Part shown: positions 23,001 to 34,998 of the stretch, piece by piece
How positions within the stretch are numbered: position 1 is the stretch's first letter
Layout of the letters: every line of letters begins with the position of its first letter
NCBI GenBank assembly: GCA_016098155.1
Contig: JAAAJB010000222.1
Location: forward strand, 1 to 46,785
Length of the DNA: 46,785 nucleotides
Direction: 5' to 3'
Origin: Actinomortierella ambigua
Lineage: Eukaryota; Mortierellomycota; Mortierellomycetes; Mortierellales; Mortierellaceae
The notes under the pieces: generated by a model
What the model saw: only the letters and a program-made list of their open reading frames with translations
What the model was told of the DNA's origin: nothing
The model's database searches: none
Program-made: the position numbers and the translations under genes

Positions 23001-26000
23001 GGCTTCACCTCCTCAACATCGGGCATGCCTGCGTCATCAATGTCTTCGTTACGCTTGTTCTTCTTCTTGTCCTTGCCGCCTTCAAGCTTTGAGAGGGGCA
23101 TGTCCTCAAAGTCGATCAGCTCGATGCCGACCACATCGCCCTCCAATGCACGGTTACGGTCCTTGCTGCCACAGATATACACGTCACCGTCTGGGAGTGA
23201 GTCGACGGTGACATAGGCATCAGAGCGGTTGCGCTTGTTGATCCTGAGCACACCCTGAACATACTTGTGCTTCTGTTTGGTGAGCAATGAGTGGAAGTCC
23301 GAGTATGTCAGATGGGCCATGAAGAGAGGGCGGCGACCATTGGCGTTGTCTTTGAGGCTGACACTGTCGCGGTGAGATCCGCCATTGGGTGCGGGCGTGG
23401 CTAACAGATAATGGGGAGAGCGAGCGAGGAAAAAAAAGAGAGGAGTGAATAGCAGGTTCAGAAGAGCATGATCCGAGAAGACTTACGTATGCGATAATGG
23501 AAGTGTCAGCCTGCCAGACCACAGAATAAATTCTGTTTCAACAGTCTGGTGGGGAAGATGGGGTGTTGTGTTGGACAAGAGTTTTACCGTGCCATTGGGA
23601 ACATGTTTCCCAGCACCAATCAGAACGGCGCAACTCAATTTCGGCATTTTTTTTTTTTTGTGTGTGTTGTTGTTGATTGCCATGTACTCCCCTTTCTTCG
23701 TCTTCAATCCAACCTCCCCCGACTACCCAAAAGAATAAGATGAGCTCACTTACACATGCGCCAGTCCTTCGATGAGGCGGCCGAAGAGGCAGGCATAGCA
23801 GAGAGGCGACGGTTGGCGGCACTGGCTATCGCGGTGCTTTGGGCAAGGTTCGTCGAGGTACGATTGGCTGTGGGGGACTGGAAGGCTGTAGTGTAGCGGC
23901 GACGCGAAAGGGCATCGTCGTTGTTGACAAGGCTCTGCCCAAAGCTTTGGAAGGCTGCCGAGCTGGGCTGCATGTGGGAGGGCAGACGCGACGCAAACTC
24001 TGCAAACGATTGTTGATCAGCAGTCGTGCTCGAGATAGACCGACGGTGGATCGAGCTACTCGCCAGGCTAGAGCGCTTGCTGGAGTTGCCCTCGAGTGCC
24101 GATAGAGCATCGGCAACTGCATTGGGTTCCTCGTCGGAGGTATGGTCTGGAGCAATGTACAGGCGACCTTCTTGCATTGCCATCAGCTCCTCAGGCTTGA
24201 CGATGACCGACCGGCGGTTGGGCTTGTATCCACTCGGAGCCGAGGCAGCAGAGGGGGCTGCCTCTTGTGCTTGATAGTTGACATGACTTTCAGGTGGAGT
24301 GGCCAAGACAGAACGGCGGTTGCGTTTGTTGGCTTCCTGCTCGGCTGTGTTTAGTGGCCCAACAGCAGCAGTGGCAGCGGCAGCAGCGGCAGCCACCTCT
24401 TGTGGCAAGACAACAGAGCGACGGTTGTTTGCCTTGGTCTAACATGGAAGAAAAAAATCGCATGCACACCATACAGAAATACGATGCACAAAACAAGAAT
24501 GGGGTTAGTTCTCATCATGTCAGCAGCGTCGCACGAGGGAGAGGGAAAACGGTGGAGAGCGAAAATACATCTGCGCCTGAGGTGGTGGGTCAACATGTTC
24601 AACATTTTGCCCAACTCTTTTTTTTTTTTTGGGCACACAAAACATGAGAAGGCAAGCTGTCCACGACACAGCCAAAAGAAGCTTTGTGCATGGGTTAGGG
24701 AGTGGGCAGGATGGGGCTCCCATCCTGTCAACAAGGGGCGGGGTAGGGGCAAGGAGAAGAGAGAAGAGAAAAAAACAACAACACAACAAAAGAATCGAGG
24801 TCGAGGTAGGGGAGGGAAGCTAAGCACACTATCACAGGAGCATAGAGAGCTGAGTATCATACCTGGTCCAACCCAACAGGGCGCTTGCTGTCAGACACTG
24901 AGAGGCGTCGGAGAGTAGCAACAGTTGACTGGAGCGCGTTCTCAATAGAGGTGCCCCGTGGTGGTTGAGAAATGTGAAGTGTTGTGGTGGTCGATGGGAA
25001 CGGAGGCTCGCGTGCCGCAGGCGTCATGGACGTACGCGAAGGCAGCGATGACATGGACAGGCGCTTCTCGTGGCGAGGCTGAGAAGCGGCGCTCGACGCG
25101 GCCGTGGCACTGGTAGTGAGAGAAGGGGCGGCGATGGTGTCCTGTGGGAATTGACCGCCAACACCACTAGCACTGACACCGGCACTGACGGCGGTGGTGC
25201 CGGCGCTGCTGGTGGCCGGAGGCAGGCTCTTCAAGCTACTGATGATGTCCTGGAGGGACTGGAGGGTCTTTGGGGCGTCCTTTGAGCCACCTTGGTCAAA
25301 CATGGCCAGCTGCTCCTTCATGGACTTGCTGCGGACGTGTCCACGCTGAGCGCCCATCGACTGAGAGGCCGCAGTGCTGGCGGTTGAGGCGAGGGCTGGG
25401 CCCGAAGCCGACGACGGCAGCATCTGTTGCTGTTGCTGCTGCTGCTGCTGGTAGCCTTGCTGGAAGGAGGTGGGGCGTGAGGCGAGGTGCTCGTTCTCAT
25501 CAACAGTTGGCAATCCCCCGACACGGCCAAACTTGTCACTGAGAGGCAGCTGGGATGAGCGGCGGGAAGTTGGGGTGGAGGGGGACGAGTGGGGAATGTG
25601 GGATGGCGAGGTCATGATGGGGCTGATCTTGTGGTGCAGAGATGAGCGTGCAGACGGGGAAGGGGAGGAGGGCGAAGGAGAGGATGGAGCGACGATGGGC
25701 GAGTGCGGGGCGGGGGAGGAGGAGGAGGAAGGGGATGACGACGACGGCGAAGGGGATGGCAAGCCAGACAGAGAGTGGATGGAATGGAGAGAGGAGGTGA
25801 ATGGAGGAGGCGGAGGAAGGGGGACAGGATGGGGGGTGGGATGGATGGATGAGGAGAAAGAAGAGGAGGAAGAGGAAGAGGAAGAGGAAGAGAGAAGAAC
25901 AGTAGTGCGGGGGAGGGACGAAATTGTGTCCCTCTTTTCTTCCTCGTCGTCGTTCTCACCTTCGTCCTCCTCCTCCTTCACGTCGTCAAACGGACGGCGG

Positions 26001-27280
26001 CTCTGCGGCGAATCGGGCGAGACTGACGATGACGATGTCAGGAACGAGCACGACGACGACAGCGACGATGCTGTCACGGACGCAGATGTAGTGTCGATAG
26101 GTGTCGGGAGCACACTTGGGCCGCGCTTGTCGCTGCTCGTGGTACCCGTTGTTGTCAAAGTAGCTTGCTGCTGATGCTGCTGCTGCTGTTTTGTACGGCC
26201 AACAACAGTAGGGGTCTTCTTGGGCGAGGTTCCCCTGTGGTCGCCGTGCTTCTTCCTGGGCGAGAGCGAGTCTGCAGCACTGGACGATGCCGTCTTCTTT
26301 GACGCAGAGGAAGGAGAGGGAGAGGGAGCCGACACGGAGGAAGAGGAGGAGGAGGAGGAGGAAGGATCCTCCCTGTTCTTGTTCTGCTGCTGCTGCTGCT
26401 GCTTTGGTTGTTTTTGCTGCTTTTGCAGTAGCTGCTGCTCATTCTTGTCGCTCTTGTCGCCACTCTTTTTGCCAGCACTCTTGCTGTTGTTGTTCTGGCC
26501 TCTCTTCTTGCTTGATTCTTGTTTGTTGACATTTGTCGTGGCCGATGCATTGGTCGCACCAACAGTTGCTTGTGTATGCGATGTGGGCAAAGGCATCATC
26601 ACTGTCTCCGAGGAAATAGAGGGTGCCTGGGCAATGGATGCATCCTTACTGCCGCCATCCCTGCCGTTGGGTGCCTTGCTGGCCCTCCTCTCTCTCGGCT
26701 GTCTGTTGCCACTGTTGCCGTTGCTGCCCATCCTGTTTCCAGAAGCACCATCGGGGGTGCGGCCACCACCATTGGCCACCGAGCTACTGTTGCTACTGGC
26801 GTTGCTATTGGTCCGGCTCCGTCGAGGAGGTCTCGAGGCTGGTTTCTTCTTGTCATCTGTCGTGCCTGAGTTCACATTCGCCTTGCCATTTGCAATCGTC
26901 GTGCCCAGGACATTGTCACCCTCTACGGGCTGCTGAGACCTGCGGCCCTTACTGCTGTTGGCGAAGACACCACCACCAGCAGCACCACCACCACCATCAC
27001 CAACATCACCACCATCACCAGAGGATGAAGCGCCGTTGGCGAGGGCCTTGTTACTGCCCTTGTTGTTGCTGTGGTGAGCACGGTCGGGGAGGGTCGACCG
27101 GCGCTTGTTGGGACCACCGGAGGTTTTCTTTGGCTCGGGCAGAGAGGCCTTGCCTGTGCTAGGCAAGGGCACAGACTCTGCGGCTAGTGGCGTACCCGTC
27201 ATCGTCGTCGTCGTGGAGGAGGAGGAAGTGTGAGAAGGTGCGGCCGTGTCTACTGCAGGGGCAGCGGCAGGGGCATCCAT
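20031..27280 (-). CDS. SSD1: Ssd1/Dis3L2-family RNase II (RNB-domain) protein with long regulatory N-terminus
   Basis: Five exons (27280-24863, 24438-23754, 23400-22064, 21941-21398, 20785-20031) join in phase to 1912 residues. Residues 1 to about 1040 are low-complexity (Ser, Gln, Pro, Thr). From about 1060 come cold-shock/OB regions with VLRINKRNRSDAYV and YICGSKDRNRALEGD, close to yeast Ssd1. The RNB domain follows: TIDPVTAKDLDDA carries D1335, D1341, D1343 and D1344, matching the four metal-binding aspartates of RNase II, and THFTSPIRRYAD lies near 1640. The C-terminal part contains IPL-type OB features and ends with a VNPF motif, as in Ssd1. Yeast Ssd1 is a cytoplasmic mRNA-binding translational regulator controlled by the Cbk1 kinase and lacks nuclease residues; here they are intact. 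Cbk1-type HxRxxS or HxKRxS sites occur at S653, S742 and S942. Intron 4 is 612 bp. The gene is divergent from the CHY gene. Confidence 0.93.
22001..22034. repeat. (AAAAT)n tract in intron 3 of the Ssd1-family gene
   Basis: Short A-rich pentanucleotide repeat lying entirely within the intron 21942-22063. Confidence 0.8.
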
Positions 27281-27705
27281 CTTGTTAAAATCACGGCGAT
27301 TGATAATTCGGCGATCAGGTAGGGAGAGGGGAAAGAGAGAGAAAGAGAGGGAGGAAGAGAGAGAGAAAGACTAGGGTCGATAGAGAAGCTATTGGAGGGG
27401 GTCGTTAAGCGGGAGGTGGACGAGGAAAGATTCCGACAGAGGATGAATGAGGAAGAAAGAGATTGAGATGAATGATCAACGAACAAAAAAAGGTGCTCTC
27501 ATCTGTGTCAGCTGCCTCTCGTCGTCGTCGTCGTCGAGCAAGAGAGAGGGGGGGGGAGGAGGAAGGGTACAGATGAATGGTGGGTTGTGCTTTCTGTGTT
27601 TGTGTTTGGTGGAAAAAAAAAATGTATATGAGAGCCAGCCAGTTTTACTTCTCTCTCTCCCTTGCCTTCACTCCGACCCCTGTCATTCAGCACTCCATTG
27701 GCGCC
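27281..27705. promoter_or_regulatory. Divergent promoter between the Ssd1-family and CCCH/CHY genes
   Basis: 425 bp separate the two start codons, so both 5' UTRs and promoters must lie here. It contains a GA-rich tract (about 27318-27372), a short TCG repeat (about 27520-27536), a G-run near 27550 and an ATTGG (inverted CCAAT) about 10 bp before the + strand ATG. No TATA box was identified. Confidence 0.6.
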
Positions 27706-30700
27706 ATGGAGCCCACCATGGCACAAGAACAACAACAAAAACAGCAGCAACAACAGCAACAGCAACAACAACAACAACAACAGCAACAACAACCGTTAAC
27801 CAATGCTCCACGCCAACGAAATAGAAAGCGTTGTTCATTCTTCCATTCTCCCCAAGGCTGTCGTCGCGGCGACGAATGCATGTTTGCACACACACCCACG
27901 TCCTCCCCTTCTTCCTCTTCTCCACTTCCGGGCGCCCACCCCCGCCGTGGCACTGGCCGACCCAAGAATGCGCGTGAACGGGCGTCGAGACCAACCCCTG
28001 TTGGCCAGGATGCCTCTATCCCATCAACGCATCATATCAGTGCTTCCCATCCCACCCCTGTCGCATCGGCCGTTGCTGCTGATGCTATCAAACCTTTGAC
28101 TGAAAAGCCGCCCAGGCAACCACGACCGCCTCAACCACTCAACCCATCGAGAGCCCCCGTCAGAAAACCCCTGCCAAAGTCGCTCAACACTAAGGGGTCG
28201 CTTACGCTCGAGGAGCAACACAAGAGACTGCGCGACTATGAACTCAGTCAGGTCAAAAGTCGATTTGGTTCTTCCGCCTCGTTCAAGGACTTGACGGCCC
28301 CATCGGCACTCGAGACAGTATGGCGCTTCGGCGTTACACCAACTGACCCTGACTTTCCTTATGAAATTGATTCTCTGGAGATCAAGCTTCATGTGCCCAT
28401 GACATATCCGAGGGAGCCTGCCTGGCTCGTGGTCCTTAATAGCAACATTCCCTTGGGGTTTGCAAGGTATGATTCGATTCGCGCACGGATTGGTGTTTTA
28501 ACTGGTGCATGCTGTCCATACGAGAAAAAAAAACTCATAAACGCCTACCCTCCATGTTATCGTCTGTTCCATGTCATAGAAACTTGGAGAAAGGGTTTGA
28601 TGAACATGCAAAGTTGGCCCTTTCTGCTGCCAAGTCCCTTCTTGCCCAGTTATCATGGCTGGATATCAACATGGAGAGACTGCTGCAGCAACCCCCTACG
28701 CCTACCATCCGTTTTATCAGCCATGCCTCCACCAGCTCCAAATCCTCCGATACAGCCTCACCAATCGCTGCGGATTCTGTACAGGAGCCCACCCCACACA
28801 AGGTTCAGCCATCGTTACCACCTCCTTCTCAACCGCGTGCCTTGAGACACCCGTCTTGGACAACACAAGAGCGCCAGGAAGCCTCTGTTAAGCGACAGCA
28901 ACAAATTGCTCAGCTCAATGCTCGGTTCCGTGGATCGATAACAGTTCATTCACCCAGTTCCATCGAGATTGCTCTCGAGCCAACACAAAGGGCACAGCTA
29001 CCTCTGCAATGGCAAGGACCTCTGAAGATCCACATTCTCATCCCCACACTGTATCCTCTCGAGCCATGTTCAATTCAGCTTGGCTTTAATGGCGCCAATC
29101 CAGAGTTCGAGGAGTGGCGGTCGAACAATATCGAGAAGGGGTTTGACAAGATTGTAGCATCGGCCCCACCACAAGCCCAATCGCTTTTCCAATACCTAAA
29201 TCAACTCAACCGTGACCTCAAGAGCCTGATGCTACTCCCTGAACCACCCTCTTCAACGGACACACCGACGCTGTCAGAACCGATGGCTCGACTTCAGCTG
29301 CAGGAAGAAAAAGAGGGCGCTGAAGTGTCGACGTTGTTGGCCAAGCCCTCGTCGCTTTCTACTAGGCTTCAGGAGAGCATGGCATCGTCTCGAGTTCCCA
29401 CGACGCTGAATGACCCCAATCCTGGACGCAGGCTATATCATGTCGAGGTGCCAGCTTCTCGCAACTTTGTGCCTGAGCACGAGGATGACGCCTACACAAG
29501 CGAAGACACGAACGACAGTCTGGTAGAGGACGGAGATGACGGAGAGACTGACGACGAAGAAGCAAACGGCAACGAGACACAGCATTCCACAGACAACGAT
29601 GACAGTGATGGCGATTGTGACAATGGCTCCGGAGAGGCGAGTGCGTCATCGACACCTGCAACCAAGAGCGACACTGTCGTCTCTCCTAAGCGCGGTGTTG
29701 AAATTCGAATGCCTGGCATCGTTCTCGATCACATCTCCTTGCTTCAGTGCAGCCTTCTCAACCTTCTTGTCCGCTGCAATCGATGCAAGGCCCTCATTGA
29801 CATCCCCAACCTCAAGCCCGACTCTGAACAGGACCAGTACTCTGCTCCATCAGGCGGTGGTGAATCCAGTCCCAAAGGCGTGCCTTCCTCAGCGATCGAT
29901 CGTCGGAAAGCCTCCGAGGACAAGCAAACCTGGAAGAACTGTGATAATTGTCTGTCACCGCTCGGCGCTCACTTTCGTCCAGACTTTATCCACGTGCAGT
30001 CTCGTACACTCGGCTTTCTCGATCTTGCTGGCTGTACAGCCTATGACCTTTTGCCTTCCACGTATATTCCAACTTGCGATGGTTGTGATCAAGTTCTTGG
30101 CAGCGGCTCTTCAGGTGGGGTGATTGGGTTTCGTCAACAAGTCGGGCGCGGTATGTCTGCATCCGCTAACTGCCGCGGCTGCCACCAGCGCCTCGTTTTC
30201 GGCCTCGAGGGCGAGGTCAGGTTTATCAAACTCGCCCCTGGTGACCTGCTTCAGGTCGCCTCCCAGACTCTCGAGCAGCTTCCCAAGAAAAAGAAGGGAA
30301 AAGGTGGCTCCTTGGCGACAATGTACGAGGAAGCCATCAAGGTGGGCGAGTCACTGCCCAGGAAAGGAGCTTGTGAGCACTACAAGAAATCTCGGCGCTG
30401 GTTCCGGTTTCCATGCTGCTCCAAAATCTACCCTTGCCATTTGTGTCACGACGAGAAGGAGACTGACCACGAGGCCGAGTATGCCAAGCGCATGATATGC
30501 GGTCACTGTGCGCGTGAGCAGCCTGTGAGCGACAAGCCCTGCCAGTGTGGTCATAGCCCTGTCAAGAGCTCCAAGTCAAACAGTGCGTTTTGGGAAGGCG
30601 GTGAGGGCGTTCGTGACAAGACTCGAATGAGCACCAAGGACTCACGCAAGTACAAGGGATCCAGCAAGACGGTTGCCAAAAAGCAGGTTGGGACCGAAAA

Positions 30701-30734
30701 CGCGCTTAAAAGAGAACAGAAAACCAAAAAATAA
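27706..30734 (+). CDS. CCCH zinc finger / RWD-like / CHY zinc finger protein
   Basis: Two exons (27706-28466, 28580-30734) give 971 residues. Near the N-terminus is a polyglutamine run (about residues 8-30), then one C-x8-C-x5-C-x3-H finger (CSFFHSPQGCRRGDECMFAH), a type that usually binds RNA. Two segments resemble RWD/UBC-like folds: the first spans the intron (FPYEIDSLEIKLHVPMTYP), the second lies around LKIHILIPTLYPLEP. After an Asp/Glu-rich linker come Cys-rich pairs (CNRCKALID, CDNCLSP, CDGCDQ, CRGCHQR). A CHY-type zinc finger follows near residue 870: CEHYKKSRRWFRF, CCSKIYPCHLCHDE, ICGHCAREQ, CQCGHSP. The C-terminus is basic. The CHY fold is shared with yeast Hot13 and with ubiquitin ligases of the Pirh2/RCHY1 type, but no RING finger is seen here. 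The frame is open upstream to an ATG at 27577; the ATG at 27706 has the better context. Function is not established. Confidence 0.88.
27727..27793 (+). repeat. CAA/CAG repeat encoding polyglutamine
   Basis: About 22 mixed CAA and CAG codons interrupted by one AAA (Lys), inside the first exon of the CHY gene. Confidence 0.93.
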
Positions 30735-31445
30735 AATGCCAATATCACAAAGAATACATTTTATTTCAGGTGCAACTGTGGCAGAGACTAGCATTCATGC
30801 GGATCATTGGCTCCTATTCAGCCTTAACGGATGGACCTCGCGAAGACATAACAGCTGTATTTCCTCATCATCTTCTCGTTCCTCCTCTGCGTCGATAGCT
30901 AAGCTCGAAGTGGACGATTTCGCTTAGGCGACAGTTCCCATCGGGCAATTCAATCGTCCTTGTCCCTTCTTGATGGCTTGCGATCCTTTGGTGGCTCCTT
31001 CGTGCGATGGTGTGGACCCCTGTTTTGCACGCGTGATGGTTATGTTTTTGTAAAGCAATAACTGAAGGTGATATAGGAGCGATCAATCATCACTGAGTCT
31101 AAGTTGTTTGCCAGCTTCATTCAGTTTTTGAGATATGTTTTGCAGTCCACAGTTCGCAGCTCGCACATGCAACCTTGTCTAGCTCACATCTGCAGAGCCA
31201 GGAATCGCTGGCTACTATCTCCCTGTCCCATCTGATGGATGTCTGCTGTGATTGACCGCGAAGGTTGGAATAACAACCTCTGTATATGGGTGGTGTTGAG
31301 TGTATGAGCAATGCTGCGTGAACCCGCCAAAAATAAAAAATGGCTGCATAACTATAAGTAATCAGCAGTCATGATTTCTTTTTTTTTTGTTCTTTTGTTT
31401 TGCAACCAAAGCTTGCATCATAACTCTGTACAAAAAGAATTCGTC
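30735..31445. other. Intergenic region, no gene seen
   Basis: 711 bp between two + strand genes. An AATAAA-like sequence overlaps the CHY gene stop (30731 onward), and a T-rich tract near 31380 precedes the AC19 start. Short open frames here carry no recognised motif. Confidence 0.6.
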
Positions 31446-32044
31446 ATGGCTGACATCAACATGGAAGAGGAAATCGACTCTGGCAAAGTTACCATTGTAA
31501 GTTCGCAGCTCTTAGAACCTACACTTCTCCTTTTTGCATTTGTGTGATTAGTAGATATGCATATAAAGCTACTTATTGAACTGTGTTCCAACCTCAACAT
31601 CCCGATATAGCTGCCTGGTTCCTTGGATGTCCAGAATGCCACGTTCTGCCTTGCCGACGAGGATCACACACTGTGCAATGCTCTTCGCTGGATTGTCATG
31701 AAGAAGTATGGGTCATCCCTCCTGGATGTTGGATGTTTGATCCTCTATGCTCGACGCCAATTCCACCGCGGAAAGTACAGCACACTTACTGATCTTTCTT
31801 CTCGTTGCTATCGTTTTGAATGTCATATTTTAGCCCTGAAGTCGATTTCGCCTCCTACTCTATTCCTCACCCCTCGGAGGCACGGACGAACGTGCGCATC
31901 CAGACCTCGGAGAAGACAACGGCGGTTGATGCCATGTTCAAGGGCTTGGACGATTTGTCAGATTTGTGCACCCATGTCATCAGCGCCTTTCAGGAAGAGC
32001 TGGCTCGAGGCGAGTTTGAGTACGACGAGGAGAGCACCTTCTAG
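31446..32044 (+). CDS. RPC19: RNA polymerase I and III common subunit AC19 (Rpc19/POLR1D)
   Basis: Three exons (31446-31496, 31611-31705, 31834-32044) give 118 residues; yeast and human homologues are 142 and 133. The joins restore the family signature: DEDHTLCNALRWIVMKN, followed across intron 2 by PEVDF and then SYSIPHPSEARTNVRIQT. The asparagine after MK is built across intron 2 (AA plus C), which fixes both splice sites. AC19 pairs with AC40 as the alpha-subunit-like assembly platform of RNA polymerases I and III in the nucleus. A poly(A)-signal-like AATAAA lies at 32127-32132. The next gene, Clf1, begins 207 bp downstream on the same strand. Confidence 0.95.
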
Positions 32045-32126
32045 ATGCGATTGTCGTTGCCCCAAAGACCCTGTTCCGCCAATCTTTTACCATTAGGACA
32101 CTCTTGCCCAAACAATCCTGTACAAT

Positions 32127-32132
32127 AATAAA
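32127..32132 (+). terminator. Poly(A)-signal-like AATAAA downstream of RPC19
   Basis: Canonical hexamer 82 bp after the RPC19 stop codon, in the short gap before CLF1, followed by a T-rich stretch. Its position fits 3'-end formation for RPC19. Confidence 0.55.
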
Positions 32133-32251
32133 CTTTTTTTGCCCAAAAAAATTTCTGAACGTAATATTTGCGTCAAAAATGTAAAGTTGAAAATGAAATG
32201 GAGACTTTGAGGTCTGTTCTCTTGCTCAGGCCCAACATCCCATTTGCCACC

Positions 32252-34793
32252 ATGGACAAGCGAAACGTGGCTCCAAAGGTACAGTTTTTTGACGAGTGTA
32301 TTGCATTTACGACTCTCCTTCACAGTTACACTGACATGGTATCTTCATGCGCCTTCATTCTGCAATCATCTAGATCAAAAACAAGAATGCCGCCCCCATC
32401 CAGATCTCGGCGGAGCAGATTCTGCGGGAGGCGCGCGAGCGCCAGGAGGTGGCCATCAAGGTCCCGAAGCAGACGATCCACGACCATGCAGAGCTGATGG
32501 AGTACCGTGGACGGAAGCGTAAGGAGTTTGAGGACCGTGTCCATCGTTCCAGGACCCACATTGGCGAGTGGTTAAAGTATGCTGCTTGGGAGGAGAGCCA
32601 GGACGAGTTGCCGCGTGCCCGATCAGTCTTTGAGCGGTGCTTGCAGGTCGATCCTCGGAATCCAACAGTGTACTTAAAGTACGTCGAGATGGAGATGAAG
32701 CACAAGAACATTGCCCTCGCTCGCAACCTGTTTGATCGCATTGTTACCACGCTGCCGCGATTAGATCAGTTTTGGTAAGTACCGTACACCGATGCCTTTG
32801 GTTTACGATGGCTCATGTCTGGGTTATAGAACGGGATTACTTAACTACTTTTTTTCGTTTTGTTTTCTGTTGCATATGAATAGGTTGAAGTATTCCTACA
32901 TGGAGGAGATGCTGGAGGAGGTGCCACGCGCTCGTCAGATCTTTGAGCGCTGGATGCAGTGGGAGCCGAGTGAGGATGCATGGATGGCATTTATCCGATT
33001 TGAGAAGCGCTATCACGAATTTGAGCGTGCCCGTGCAATTTATGAACGCTATGTTCATGTGCATCCGGAACCCAAAAACTGGATCAAGTGGGCCGAGTTT
33101 GAAGAGCGAGAAGGCGACATTCCCAAGGCTCGCGACATCTTTACAAGGGCAATTGAGGTCATGGGCGAGGAACTGATGGAACAGCGGCTTTTTATCGCGT
33201 TTGCCAAGTTTGAGACACGGCAAAAGGAGATTGAGCGTGCGCGCGTCATTTACAAGTATGCTCTGGATCGGATCCCGAGGTCAAAGTCCCAGGCGCTCTA
33301 CAATCAATATGTTCAGTTTGAGAAGCAGTATGGCGACAAAGAGGGCATCGAGGATGTGATTGTTGGCAAACGGCGATTGCAATATGAAGCAGTAAGTACT
33401 TTTGTACTGCCTGTTGTCTTTGATTGTTTGGGTATTTTTTTAGTGCCAAAGAATGCCTACTCATTGTGCATCGTACTATGAATCTTTGTCTTTCCATCTG
33501 GTAGGAGCTGGAAGCCAATCCAAGGAACTATGACACATGGTTCGACTACGGCAAACTGGAGGAGAGCACGGGCGATATTGAGAGAGTTCGTGAAGTGTAT
33601 GAGCGAGCAATTGCGCAAGTCCCACCCGCACCAGAGAAAAGACTGTGGAGACGATACATTTACCTGTGGATCAAATATGCTCTATTTGAAGAGCTCGACG
33701 CAAAGGTATGGTAATTGAGATGCCAAGCGCACCTATGATGTATGATTATCATGGCACCATATATGCTAACTTTTTTTCTTATTTTTTTATTTATGCTCTA
33801 CAGGATGTCGACCGAACAAGAGAGGTCTACAAGGCATGCCTCAAATTGATCCCACACAAGCAGTTCACATTCGCCAAGATCTGGCTACTCTATGCCAAGT
33901 TTGAGATTCGCCAGCAGGAAATTGATACAGCACGGAAAACCTTGGGGATGGCGTTGGGCATGTGTCCAAAGGATCGACTGTTCAAGGGCTACATTGAGCT
34001 GGAAATGGAGATGCGCGCCATTGAACGCATGCGAACATTATACTCCAAGTATCTTCAGTGGTCGCCCTCCAACTGCCAGTCCTGGATCAAGTTTGCAGAG
34101 TTGGAGACAGAGTTGGATGATGTTGAGCGTGCACGTGCTATTTACGAGCTGGCAATCAATCAGCCGGAGCTGGACATGCCCGAGTTGCTGTGGAAGGCGT
34201 TCATTGACTTTGAGGTAGGCGAGGGAGAGTATGTCAATGCTCGGTCTCTTTATCGCCAACTGCTCGAGAAGACATCGCATGTCAAGGTCTGGATCAGCTA
34301 TGCACAATTCGAACTCAACGTGCCTGGAGACGATACAGTCAAGGTCGCGCGCGAGGTTTTCCGCAAGGCGTACAAGGTGATGAAGGAAAAGGATCTCAAA
34401 GAAGAGCGGGTCATTATCCTCGAGGCCTGGAAGGAGTTTGAACAGCAACGCGGTGACGAGACGAGCCTGAAGGCTGTTCATGACATGATGCCCAAGACTG
34501 TGAAGAGACGCCGACAAGTCGAGTCGAGCGATACTACTGGTGGTGCCGTACAGTGGGAGGAGTACTATGACTACATCTTCCCGGATGACCAGACACAGAA
34601 GCCGATGTTCAAGATGCTCCAGATGGCTCGTGCTTGGAAAGCCAATCAAGCGACCAAGGAGGTGGAGGCAGCTGCAGAGCCAGAACAGAGGTCTCCAGAA
34701 GCAGACGAAGACCAATCAGCACAGAGACCCTCTCCAAACAACGATGATGAAGGTGACAAAGACCAGGCGAGTGAGGACGGCAGTGACAGTTGA
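32252..34793 (+). CDS. CLF1: Pre-mRNA splicing factor Clf1/Syf3 (Crooked-neck-like, HAT repeats)
   Basis: Five exons (32252-32278, 32374-32774, 32884-33391, 33505-33705, 33804-34793) give 708 residues, close to yeast Clf1 and human CRNKL1 (about 690). The protein is a run of HAT (half-a-TPR) repeats with the typical W..Y..FE...G....AR.I(Y/F)ER pattern, for example [20 protein letters not shown] and [20 protein letters not shown]. The N-terminal [18 protein letters not shown] and the [16 protein letters not shown] motif are hallmark Clf1 sequences. Clf1 is a scaffold of the Prp19-associated complex in the spliceosome. The C-terminus adds an acidic, disordered tail of about 60 residues. Exon 1 codes only nine residues (MDKRNVAPK), and its placement rests on phase and the good ATG context. 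Confidence 0.96.
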
Positions 34794-34998
34794 GCTCCTT
34801 CATCCTCGCTGCACTGCTCTGAATATAGAACTTTTTCCAAAGACCTGCTCAACCATGTTGCATTGTTGTGAGAGAGAACGAAGGAGGGAGGAAAAAAAAA
34901 AGCTTATGAGGCTTGTGTGAAAGGCAGTCAGGAAGGGAGAAAAAGGGAGGGCCGGGTTGTCATGATTCCGTCCGTTTTCATTGAAAACTGTGTACAAC

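Noticed and set aside
23483..23530. Possible microexon between exons 2 and 3 of the Ssd1-family gene (short block ending at a GTAAGT)
   Set aside because: All tested joins introduced a stop or the wrong phase, whereas direct splicing of 23754 to 23400 restores the frame and the conserved RRPLF segment.
25470..26936. Two + strand Glu/Gly-rich and Cys/Leu-rich frames (about 235 residues each)
   Set aside because: Antisense shadows of the Ser/Gln/Pro-rich exon 1 of the Ssd1-family gene.
31060..31110. C/D-box snoRNA-like C box (GTGATGA on the minus strand)
   Set aside because: No D box (CTGA) or terminal stem at a suitable distance was found.
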